Assembly: GCA_028285345.1 (NCBI GenBank) | Contig: JANQPT010000008.1 | Location: forward strand, 1-64,000 | DNA length: 64,000 bases | Direction of reading: 5' to 3' | DNA from: Planctomycetales bacterium | GTDB lineage: Bacteria; Planctomycetota; Planctomycetia; Planctomycetales; Planctomycetaceae | Shown here: positions 8,599-15,782 of the stretch, piece after piece | Numbering within the stretch: position 1 is the stretch's first letter | How the letters are laid out: each line of letters begins with the position of its first letter | Notes under the pieces: model-generated | The model's database searches: none | Seen by the model: the letters and a program-made list of their open reading frames with translations, nothing else | Told to the model about the DNA's origin: nothing | Translations under genes and position numbers: made by a program

Positions 8599-8771
8599 GG
8601 TGGCCCGACCGCGGAGCGTTTGGGTGCCGCAGGCACAAGACGCCGCGCCTTCGATACTCCACACTTGGCAACGTGATCAAGTTGTTGAATCGAGCTGTTT
8701 CAGTTGATTGGACGCGCAAGGCGCGGGCTTCTTGTCGCTGCGCGACCCGGCCGGTTTCGGCCGGGCCACCC
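8599..8771 (+). repeat. 174-bp hairpin repeat, copy A
   Basis: It begins GGTGGCCCG and ends CGGGCCACC, an inverted pair. Inside is a chain of short hairpins also seen in the other copies: GTGCC-GCA-GGCAC, CGCGC-AAG-GCGCG and CCCGGCCG-GTTT-CGGCCGGG. The last loop differs from other copies while its stem is intact. The first hairpin (CCCGACCGC...) is damaged here. It starts one base after the ceramidase-like stop codon. Confidence 0.9.
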
Positions 8772-8787
8772 TGCGAAGGACCTCTTA

Positions 8788-8910
8788 GTGTCGGACAAAG
8801 GTGCCGAATTAATTCTGAAGTTCATCAAAACTGTTCCGTTGACAATCATAAAGAACGTTGGTGTAAAGGCTCTTGTCGAGATAACCGAAGTGGCTACGGG
8901 AACTGATTAA
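8788..8910 (+). CDS. Possible 40-residue protein coupled to the next gene
   Basis: A GTG at 8788 is preceded by GAAGGA at 8775-8780, a well-spaced ribosome site, and opens a 40-codon frame without stops. The product contains two amphipathic segments (AELILKFIKTVPLTIIKN and KALVEITEVA). Its TAA overlaps the ATG of the next gene (TAATG at 8908-8912), which suggests translational coupling. The codons are AT-richer than those of the flanking genes. The reading frame also runs backwards into repeat copy A, so an older, longer gene may have lost its 5' end to the repeat. I do not recognise a family. Confidence 0.45.
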   Translation: MSDKGAELILKFIKTVPLTIIKNVGVKALVEITEVATGTD

Positions 8911-9377
8911 TGGCAGAGAGAGTGCATTCAATGAAAAAGGCCTTTGCACAAATCCATGCTAAAGTAGAGTCGTTTTTGCTTAAGCCGCTTCCAAAGGATG
9001 CAGAGGGAGCATTATCTGCAATTCGCGTCGCATCATGCTACTCATGGGTTGGTGCCGTGTGCGGACTTCAAGTTGCGTGCGGAGTTGCATTTGTGTCCTT
9101 CATTGCGATTGGGGTCTATTCGATCTTGATTCCGCTTGGACTCGATTTTGAAGTCGACACCGCGCATTTGTGTCTTGTCGCGCTGGGACTCGCTTTGGGG
9201 ATTGGCGTTTCGGCGAGTATTGTTCCCCTGGCGTTTGCACTGTTTATTTTGTGGGCAATCACGTTCACAGATGATGGACCTGACATTGCGAAGGCGCAAT
9301 CAGAGGCGTTGGCGAAGCTGCGAGCCAAGGGAGTCGTTGCTTCCCGTGTGCAGGCCAAACAGACAACTTCTCTGTGA
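8910..9377 (+). CDS. Hypothetical membrane protein
   Basis: A 155-residue protein with a soluble N-terminal helix (MAERVHSMKKAFAQIHAKVESFLLKPLPKD), two to three hydrophobic segments between about residues 45 and 120, and a charged C-terminal tail. The pattern suggests an inner-membrane protein with both ends in the cytoplasm, but no family motif is visible. The start at 8910 overlaps the stop of the preceding small frame; a second ATG at 8931 is possible. AT-richer codon use and a position between two repeat copies suggest an acquired or fast-evolving locus. Confidence 0.65.
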   Translation: MAERVHSMKKAFAQIHAKVESFLLKPLPKDAEGALSAIRVASCYSWVGAVCGLQVACGVAFVSFIAIGVYSILIPLGLDFEVDTAHLCLVALGLALGIGVSASIVPLAFALFILWAITFTDDGPDIAKAQSEALAKLRAKGVVASRVQAKQTTSL

Positions 9378-9432
9378 CACCGACCGTTTCAGCAACACGC
9401 GGACGAATACTTACGACAACAAATACGGCCGC

Positions 9433-9606
9433 GGGTGGCCCGACCGCGCAGCGGTTGGGTGCCGCAGGCACAAGACGCCGCGCCTTCGACATTCCACACT
9501 TGGCAACGTGATCAACTTGTTGAATCGAACGGTTTCAGTTGATTGGACGCGCAAGGCGCGGGCTTCTTGTCGCTGCGCGACCCGGCCGGAATCGGCCGGG
9601 CCACCC
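9433..9606 (+). repeat. 174-bp hairpin repeat, copy B
   Basis: Full-length copy: GGGTGGCCCG at the left, CGGGCCACCC at the right. The last hairpin has stem CCCGGCCG/CGGCCGGG with loop GAAT. It shares the CAAxTTGTTGAATCG internal block with copies A and C, which marks one subfamily. It lies in the gap between the convergent membrane-protein and RTX-like genes. Confidence 0.92.
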
Positions 9607-9666
9607 TGCTCCAACGGTTCTGTTTGTGTTTCTCACGTCGATTCCAAGACGGAAACTCTCGTCAGA

Positions 9667-10566
9667 TTAGAAAGTCCTCTCAATGCTGTTGGTGAACTCG
9701 AAATTCCAATCACGGGCACGGTCAAAGCCGCTGCCGCCGTAGAAGCGGTCTAATCCCGATCCACCCCAGAGGTTGTCGTTTCCACTTCCCCCCGAAAGGG
9801 TGTCATTGCCGGAGTTACCGTAAATGTAGTCGTTGCCGCTGCTGCCGGAGAGGTAGTCGTCGCCTTGCTGGCCGTAGAGACGGTCGATTCCGCTGCCGCC
9901 GTACAGGCTGTCGCCGTGGTCACCGCCGTACATGTAGTCGTCGCCGTCTTGTCCGTACAGCCGATCGTTCCCTTGGTCGCCGTACAGCCGATCGTCGCCG
10001 TCACTCCCGTACAGGGTATCGTCACCCCATCCGCCGTAAACAGAATCTTTACCACTACCGCCGTTCACATAATCGTTGCCGTGGCCGCCGTAAATGACAT
10101 CCTGGCCGCTCTCGCCATAAATGTAGTCGTTGCCGACTCCGCCACCGATCACGTCATTGCCGGATCCACCGCGGATGTAGTCGTTTCCGTAGTAACCGTT
10201 GAGATGGTCATTGCCATTTCCGCCGAAGAGCTGGTCGTCACCCCAACCGGCGGTGAGTGTGTCGTTGCCATTTCCGCCATAGGCACGCGAATCGACGCTG
10301 CTGGTGTTGAGAAAGTAGTCGTTGCCGTCGTTGCCGTGAAAGATGATTTCGTCAACGGTGTGCACATTGAACGTATGCTGCACGAATGACGATCCTTCGA
10401 GAACGCTGACGTACAATTGGTTGGCGTAGGATGAGACGCGAACGTCGTCAGCGCCGCTTGTGCCGTTGATTTCGAGGACGCTGCCGTCGAAATCGATCGA
10501 GGCGGCCATAAGTTTGCGGTCTTCCAGGGCTTCCATTGTCAATGAGCGGGTGGTGGATTGAGACAT
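9667..10566 (-). CDS. RTX-like calcium-binding secreted protein with LEDR-type N-terminus
   Basis: A 299-residue protein. Residues 14-20 (LEDRKLM) sit in the short N-terminal motif found at the start of many planctomycete surface proteins. From about residue 95 to the end it is built of around 20 glycine/aspartate nonapeptides of the form GGxGNDxLY, as in haemolysin-type calcium-binding repeats, which fold as a Ca2+-filled beta-roll. It should be a secreted or surface structural protein. The ATG at 10566 directly precedes this N-terminal motif; an earlier in-frame start would add an unlikely basic leader. The coding repeats cause visible tandem structure in the DNA at about 9.75-10.3 kb. Confidence 0.85.
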   Translation of the reverse strand: MSQSTTRSLTMEALEDRKLMAASIDFDGSVLEINGTSGADDVRVSSYANQLYVSVLEGSSFVQHTFNVHTVDEIIFHGNDGNDYFLNTSSVDSRAYGGNGNDTLTAGWGDDQLFGGNGNDHLNGYYGNDYIRGGSGNDVIGGGVGNDYIYGESGQDVIYGGHGNDYVNGGSGKDSVYGGWGDDTLYGSDGDDRLYGDQGNDRLYGQDGDDYMYGGDHGDSLYGGSGIDRLYGQQGDDYLSGSSGNDYIYGNSGNDTLSGGSGNDNLWGGSGLDRFYGGSGFDRARDWNFEFTNSIERTF

Positions 10567-11018
10567 TGTTCTGATCTTTAAGCTGGGCGGTTTTGGGTGG
10601 TGAATTGGTGCGATTTCGTATCGCACTACTAAGAAATGCCCAGCCCTCCGAACGATGAGCCAGATAATTCGCAAAAAACATGAAAAATCCTGACTTTATG
10701 TGCCCCGTTCCAGGCTGGTCTGCACTTGGAGGCATACGGAGATGGCAGAGCCTAAGCGTGAATCGCGTCACGTTGACAGCGGAGTTGGGTTGGTTGAATC
10801 GGAGGGCGTAAAACCCGCAGGGCAATCTAAGATGCTTGTATAATTGAACTTAAGAAAAGCACCCCTGGTTCCGGGGGCTAGGTGTCGGAGTGTCCGTCAG
10901 GCCTCCGGGGCGACCTTAGATTCGCCTTATAGCGCCAAGCACCTGGAGTCGGGGACTCTTCTTGCACCCACGCTTTTGGGCGAGAAATGGAGACATCATG
11001 TCTCAATCGCTTCAAGGG
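10567..11018. other. Intergenic region without a gene
   Basis: Upstream region of the RTX-like gene. I see no gene here. A small palindrome GAGAC-ATCAT-GTCTC lies at about 10990-11003, and a Pro/Gly-coding-like GC-rich block at 10865-10960 has no recognisable frame on either strand. Confidence 0.5.
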
Positions 11019-11075
11019 GTGGAGGAAGTGTTGATGGGGGCAGTGCCGCGGTTGTTGAGGGTGGAATCCCCTTAG
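11019..11075 (+). pseudogene. Fossil 3' end of a second ceramidase-domain gene
   Basis: The frame reads VEEVLMGAVPRLLRVESP and stops with TAG at 11073-11075. This matches the C-terminus of the intact ceramidase-like protein (VEAVLMGAVRRLLGVKNN, stop at 8595-8597) at most positions, and in both places the 174-bp repeat begins directly after the stop. No more of the gene is visible upstream of 11019. It is best read as the remnant of a deleted paralogue, or as sequence carried along with the repeat. Confidence 0.7.
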
Positions 11076-11227
11076 GGGTGGCCCGACCGCGCAGCGGTTG
11101 GGTGCCGCAGGCACAAGACGCGGCGCCTTCGGCATTCCGCACTTGGCAACGTGATCAAGTTGTTGAATCGAACGACTTCAGTTGTTTGGAAGCACAAGGC
11201 GCGGGCTTCTTGTCGCTGCGCGACCCG
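11076..11227 (+). repeat. 174-bp hairpin repeat, copy C, right end missing
   Basis: Starts GGGTGGCCCG directly after the fossil stop codon and follows the family up to GCGCGACCCG, then departs. The final GAAT-type hairpin and the CGGGCCACCC end are absent. The break at 11227 lies 20 bp from the 3' end of the AT-rich HEPN pair. Confidence 0.88.
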
Positions 11228-11247
11228 ATCGAGACACTCTGCGCAAC

Positions 11248-11961
11248 TCACAGTGAATGATCATCAAGAAACATTGAAGTCGAATCGTGAAGCACGTTAA
11301 GCATCTCAGAAAGCCATGTCAGTCGGTTGCTCGTTGTTGTCTCGCTTATTTCAATTGTGAAATCTGCAAACCGCCATTCGGTCGTAACGCCAATGTCAAA
11401 TATTCGTGCAGGGGCACTATGATGTATTAGAGCATTTCTAATACGTCTCCATTCGTTATACTCCACGTTCGATGTTAGAGAGCTTAACGACTCTGCGATT
11501 TGACATTTGTGAAACCTGGCGCGAAACCTCTCTTTAGTACTTTCGGGCGATATCCCCCTAAGATCTCGTTTAGTGCGAAGTGGAAAATATTCTGGTGAGA
11601 CGATAGCACCGATCGAGTACACACCATAGCAGAAATTCTCGACACAAGATGCCCCAGCAACGAAGAACTCGAACGCTTCGCGATCCTGAACATATCGATC
11701 TGGATACTCCGTTGGAGATGTCCCTGCATTGGCAACATTCTCAGTGAAAAGGTTGCTATGTTCAAAACAGGTCAGATATCTTCTCGACACGGCAGTCCAG
11801 GCTGGATGGAATTGACGATATTCTTCCAGATATCCTGCCTTTTGCGCTTGGATGCGGTCTGAGATCTCCAAGTAACGTCTTGTGGGGAAGATACTGGGAA
11901 GTGACTCGCTCACAGTTGTCGGATTATCTGCACTCAATGGTAATCGCTCCGGCTCGCACAC
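11248..11961 (-). CDS. HEPN-motif protein, second gene of an AT-rich pair
   Basis: A 237-residue protein with no signal or membrane segment. The segment WRRIRNALIHHSAP contains R175-N176-x3-H180, the R-x4-H signature of HEPN RNases, with a preceding helical stretch (EAFEFFVAGASCVENFCYGVYSIGA, about 95-119, described here in parts) that fits the helical bundle. HEPN proteins of this sort act in toxin-antitoxin, abortive-infection and other RNA-cutting defence systems; that role is inferred. The start is a GTG at 11961, four bases after the stop of the upstream gene, so the two are surely cotranscribed. Codon use is AT-rich compared with the flanks. Confidence 0.75.
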   Translation of the reverse strand: MCEPERLPLSADNPTTVSESLPSIFPTRRYLEISDRIQAQKAGYLEEYRQFHPAWTAVSRRYLTCFEHSNLFTENVANAGTSPTEYPDRYVQDREAFEFFVAGASCVENFCYGVYSIGAIVSPEYFPLRTKRDLRGISPESTKERFRARFHKCQIAESLSSLTSNVEYNEWRRIRNALIHHSAPARIFDIGVTTEWRFADFTIEISETTTSNRLTWLSEMLNVLHDSTSMFLDDHSL

Positions 11962-11965
11962 AGTC

Positions 11966-13396
11966 TTAATCGTCTGAAACCCAAGGAACAGGCATTACCT
12001 CTTGTCCGGTGTATACGTCGCCAATAAGCCGATTCGAATACTCGCCATGATACCCACATAAAAAGAGGAGAATCAGTTCCACGTAGTACATACTTAGAAA
12101 CCACGCTTCGTGTTGAGCTTCTATCCCAACTCGTGATAGTTTTTCGCGGTTGTTGGGGCTTGGGTGAATGTACGCGTTTCGAATCGCGGTGAGTGCAGAG
12201 GCTCCATCCCAGTTCTCGGCTTTCGCTGCGGCTTCCAGCGACGTGAGTTCACTGGGCACATCAATGTCGATCCTGCAATGATCGAGAAGTAGGCGCAACT
12301 TGTCTGCAGCTTCTAGCCGTTCGTAGCCACTCTTGGAAATCGCCCTTTTGTCTTGCACAAAGAGTGTCCATCCAAGAGTTTCAAACGCGACGTTCGCCAA
12401 GATCACACCATTCTCGATTGCAACTCCAGGGGCGTTCCCCAGAATATACCAATAGACTGTGCTTTCAATAGTTTCTCTCCAAGTATCGTCGATCCATCGC
12501 TGCGCAAACCCGGGACAGAGGTCTTTCGCAACGTTTAAGCGAAGGCAACTGAACCAGCGAGGCACTGTTCTGTTGGGGGTAGTCCTGGGAATCTCCCATA
12601 CGTGACAACAAGGTCTGGAGTTGTCGTCATAGCCAATCTGAAGAAACGGACCAGTCCATCGCCCGTTACAAAACGACAGGAATGAGGACAGGCCCCTTAG
12701 TGTATTTTCGACAGCATCCATTGGGAAAGTGTTCCCGTCTTTCCTAGTCAATGAAGCAACGTGCGTAATGCCGAAGCCCCCGGTGGCCTTTAATTCTGTC
12801 AACAACCTCTTCTCATTGATGGAATCGATCTCGATATTCCAGTCACCAAACTTAAGTTCTGTCCGCCCAGTCCACACACTGAGGCCATCTCGAATTGCTT
12901 CGCCACGAAAAGGCAAAAAATTAGGCAGATGAAAGATGACGCGTTGCACTTTTGTTTCGACATTGTGCCTCCAGCAATCAATAACTCCAGTAACGTCAGT
13001 AGACTCTTGACTCGAGCTCATTCGCATTGACTGCACGTCAACCTGTACGAGTTTGTTTTTCCATGCGTCTACGAGTTCAATGTGTGCTTCACCGAGAAAA
13101 TCGTGTGGTCCTGCATTCTCAAACTTAGAATTGAATGAAATTCTGGGAGTGGGATACCATTCAACCAACACTTTGCCAATTCCAGAAAATGACTCGCTGA
13201 GTTGATGCAGAACTATTTGCCCTTGATAGAGTTCGACATGTGAATTCGCGTGTCGTGTCATAAATACCGGCTTAAGGGCTTCAGGGTATTTTTCAATCGA
13301 GTCTAGCCATTTCTTCATCGCTCTGGTCCGATTCCTCAAGCTTTCATCGTGTGTGCCAACTTCTGGATAGACGGAGGTCATAACCTGTAGGGACAC
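11966..13396 (-). CDS. HEPN-motif protein with large N-terminal domain, possible ApeA-like defence protein
   Basis: A 476-residue soluble protein, or 471 if the ATG at 13381 is used instead of the GTG at 13396. Residues 1-300 hold a mainly beta-rich region of unknown family. The C-terminal part (about 305-460) is helical and contains ALTAIRNAYIHPSP, with R406-N407-x3-H411, the R-x4-H HEPN motif, followed by a WFLSMYYVELILLFLCGY helix. This build, a long N-terminal sensor-like domain and a C-terminal HEPN RNase, recalls ApeA-type abortive-infection proteins, but I cannot confirm the family. It lies 32 bp after the DUF1501 gene on the same strand and is markedly AT-richer, which suggests lateral acquisition. 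Confidence 0.72.
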   Translation of the reverse strand: MSLQVMTSVYPEVGTHDESLRNRTRAMKKWLDSIEKYPEALKPVFMTRHANSHVELYQGQIVLHQLSESFSGIGKVLVEWYPTPRISFNSKFENAGPHDFLGEAHIELVDAWKNKLVQVDVQSMRMSSSQESTDVTGVIDCWRHNVETKVQRVIFHLPNFLPFRGEAIRDGLSVWTGRTELKFGDWNIEIDSINEKRLLTELKATGGFGITHVASLTRKDGNTFPMDAVENTLRGLSSFLSFCNGRWTGPFLQIGYDDNSRPCCHVWEIPRTTPNRTVPRWFSCLRLNVAKDLCPGFAQRWIDDTWRETIESTVYWYILGNAPGVAIENGVILANVAFETLGWTLFVQDKRAISKSGYERLEAADKLRLLLDHCRIDIDVPSELTSLEAAAKAENWDGASALTAIRNAYIHPSPNNREKLSRVGIEAQHEAWFLSMYYVELILLFLCGYHGEYSNRLIGDVYTGQEVMPVPWVSDD

Positions 13397-13428
13397 TTGA
13401 GCTCTTGATGGGGTTCGCTACGGGGTTT

Positions 13429-14886
13429 TTAACCGAACAACTCTACCAGCGGTGCGCCGCCTTCCATGATTGGCACGGGGCGGTTTTGGGGGTCGCGGAT
13501 GCGGGTTTCTGGGGAGATGCCCAGCGCATGGAAGATTGTTGCCGAGAGGTCGGGGCAACTGACGGGGTGCGTGACCGGGTAGGCGGCGTCGGCGTCGGAT
13601 TCGCCGTACATGATGCCGCTGCGAACGCCCGCGCCGGCCAGGATGCAGGGGAAGCAGTAGCTCCAGTGGTCGCGGCCGTCTTGTTGGCCACGGTTCATGA
13701 ACTTCGGCGTGCGGCCCATTTCGCCGACCGCGACGACGAGCGTTTCATCCAGCAGGCCGCGCGATTTGAGGTCCTCCAGCAGTGCGGTGAAGCCGAGATC
13801 CAAGCCGGGCAGCAGGTGGTCCCGCATCACCCGTTCGAGGCAGGCGTGCATGTCCCAACTGCCGCAGGTGTCGCCGCGGACGGCGAGATCCCAGGCGATG
13901 GTCACGAACCGTGCGCCCGCTTCAATCATCCGCCGGCCCATGAGCAGCGATTGGCCGAACAGATTGCGGCCGTAGCGGTCGCGGAGTTTGTCCGATTCGC
14001 GGCGGATGTCGAACGCCGCTCCGATTTCCGGCGAGGTCAGCAGTGACAGCGCGCGATTGCGGACCGAATCGAAATCTTGCACGCGGACGGCACGGTCCAA
14101 CTCGCGGCGCTGCGCGTCGAACTGATCCCGCAAACTCTCGCGGCGGCTTAAACGGTCGAGTGTGACCTCCGGCAATTCGTCCAAGCCGGAGATGCGGAAG
14201 TCCAACTCCTCATCGGTGCAGTCGCGGAAGAAGGGATTGTCGTTTGCCGCCCGTTTGCTGATGTTGGTCGACAAGCCGTTGTAGGCCCGTCCCAGCCAGC
14301 CGGCGTATTGGCCGTTGATGTCATAACCGGCGAAGTGCCCCAGCCGTTTCGGCAGATAGATGTAACCGGGAAACGTTCGCTGTGGTTGCGCGGGCCGGTG
14401 CCGGTCGAGGTATTCGACCATCGACCCCATGGCAGGCCAATCTTTGTCGGTGGCGGCGACGTTGGCGGCGCCCCGTTCGGCGGGCGGCAGCGGGTGTCCG
14501 GTTTGGATGTAGTGCGTGCCGTTGTGATCGTTCTGCGGGTGGTTGACGGTGCGGATCACGCAATACTGATCCGACTGCGCTGCCATTCGGGGCAGGTGTT
14601 CACAGATCCGCAGCCCGGGCGTCCGGGCGGCGATGGGGCGAAACGGTCCGCGAATCGTGCTGGCGGCGCCGGGCTTCATGTCGAACGTTTCCAACTGGCT
14701 CGGCCCGCCGTACAGAAAGACGAACATCACTGACTTCGCCCGCGGCGCGATGACTTGTCCGGCCGCTTCGGCGGCGAGTAGCTTCGGCAGTCCGGTTCCC
14801 AACAGCCCTGTGCCGGCGGCTTGAATTAGCGCCCGCCGGCTCATGCCGCTACAGACGCGACGTGGTCTGCCTTGGATGGTCAGCAT
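13429..14886 (-). CDS. DUF1501 protein with twin-arginine signal
   Basis: A 485-residue protein of the DUF1501 (sulfatase-superfamily-like) group abundant in planctomycetes. It starts MLTIQGRPRRVCSGMSRRALIQ, with the SRRALIQ twin-arginine motif at 16-22 and a hydrophobic stretch, so it is probably exported folded. Landmarks are FVFLYGGPSQLETFDMKP, VNHPQNDHNGTHYIQTGHP, VVAVGEMGRTPK and the DHWSYCFP segment. The family is usually coded beside a DUF1549/DUF1553 cytochrome; no such partner is here, so this is an orphan copy. The biochemical role is unknown. A 24-bp piece like its 3' end occurs in both repeat spacers (15212-15235 and 17995-18018). Confidence 0.9.
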   Translation of the reverse strand: MLTIQGRPRRVCSGMSRRALIQAAGTGLLGTGLPKLLAAEAAGQVIAPRAKSVMFVFLYGGPSQLETFDMKPGAASTIRGPFRPIAARTPGLRICEHLPRMAAQSDQYCVIRTVNHPQNDHNGTHYIQTGHPLPPAERGAANVAATDKDWPAMGSMVEYLDRHRPAQPQRTFPGYIYLPKRLGHFAGYDINGQYAGWLGRAYNGLSTNISKRAANDNPFFRDCTDEELDFRISGLDELPEVTLDRLSRRESLRDQFDAQRRELDRAVRVQDFDSVRNRALSLLTSPEIGAAFDIRRESDKLRDRYGRNLFGQSLLMGRRMIEAGARFVTIAWDLAVRGDTCGSWDMHACLERVMRDHLLPGLDLGFTALLEDLKSRGLLDETLVVAVGEMGRTPKFMNRGQQDGRDHWSYCFPCILAGAGVRSGIMYGESDADAAYPVTHPVSCPDLSATIFHALGISPETRIRDPQNRPVPIMEGGAPLVELFG

Positions 14887-14994
14887 AACAGCCGCTCCGG
14901 GAACCGCGTGAGAAATCCGCCTCGAACCGCCTCACTGTAACCCATCGACGAGAGTTGATGCAAGTTTTGATTGGGAGTTGAACGCTTTGATTAC

Positions 14995-15168
14995 GGGTGG
15001 CCCGACCGCGCAGCGGTTGGGTGCCGCAGGCACAAGACGCTGCGCCTTCGGCGTTGCATGCTTGCCAACGTGACCGAGTTAGTGATTCGTGTAGTTTCAG
15101 TTGTTTGGACGCGTAGGGTGCAGGCTTCTTGTCGCTTCGCGACCTGGCCGGAATCGGCCGGGCCACCC
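14995..15168 (+). repeat. 174-bp hairpin repeat, copy D
   Basis: Full length, GGGTGGCCCG to CGGGCCACCC. The last stem has one C-to-T change that still allows a G-U pair. It carries the CGAGTTAxTGATTCG internal block that unites copies D, E, F and G. It lies upstream of the DUF1501 gene. Confidence 0.92.
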
Positions 15169-15237
15169 GGGAGCGACGCGGTTTGGATGCGGCGTCAGGC
15201 GGGAGCCTGACCTACGGGATTTTTGACCGAACAACGC
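15169..15237. repeat. 69-bp spacer of repeat dimer D-E
   Basis: Nearly identical to 17952-18020. It contains a TCAGGC-GGGA-GCCTGA hairpin followed by CCTAC (15195-15215) and then a stretch that, on the minus strand, reads like the last codons of a DUF1501 gene (GTTGTTCGGTCAAAAATCCC), here with CAA in place of the TAA stop. Confidence 0.85.
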
Positions 15238-15389
15238 GGGTGGCCCGACCGCGCAGCGGTTGGGTGCCGCAGGCACAAGACGCTGCGCCTTCGGCGTTGC
15301 ATGCTTGCCAACGTGACCGAGTTAGTGATTCGTGCGGTTTCAGTTGTTTGGACGCGTAGGGTGCAGGCTTCTTGTCGCTGCGCGACCCG
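15238..15389 (+). repeat. 174-bp hairpin repeat, copy E, right end missing
   Basis: Begins GGGTGGCCCG and follows copy D closely, then breaks off after GCGCGACCCGG. The final hairpin and right inverted end are absent. The 15390-15782 stretch that follows holds no gene I can support, only the leader of the next gene with AAGGAG at 15771-15776. Confidence 0.88.
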
Positions 15390-15782
15390 GCGGTAAAGCC
15401 TCATCGAGTGACCTCGCAACTTCCGAACCAGCAATCCGACACATCGCGCGAATAACTGCGGCCGCGCCCAATGAGAGCGAAAAAGCCATCGGTAGTCGTG
15501 CTGTCGGACTTGCCTTCGAGGGCTTCAACTATTGACAGCGCGATACTGCGGTTCTTACGATGCAATGTGTTAATTTTTACGCATGTATTGGTTGGCACGA
15601 CTTCCTTGTTGCCATTACTGATTGAGAGTCCTAGGGATTGCCGGCGTACCGCGACCTGCAACGCCGGGAGTGACGGACCTGCACATCGTTGATTGCTGTG
15701 ATCAATCTCCGAGGTGAACTTGCCCATCGTCGCCCGGACAGATCGTTTCCCCGCTCGAACGGTTTTCGCCAAGGAGTCAAGT

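Noticed and set aside
9750-10320. Tandem DNA repeats that could suggest a CRISPR-like array
   Set aside because: The period follows GGxGNDxLY nonapeptides of the RTX-like gene; spacers are not unique.
14849-15166. Open frame on the minus strand of repeat copy D, with look-alikes in copies F and G
   Set aside because: The frame follows the repeat and not a gene; copies A and B break it or use another frame, and there is no conserved start or ribosome site.
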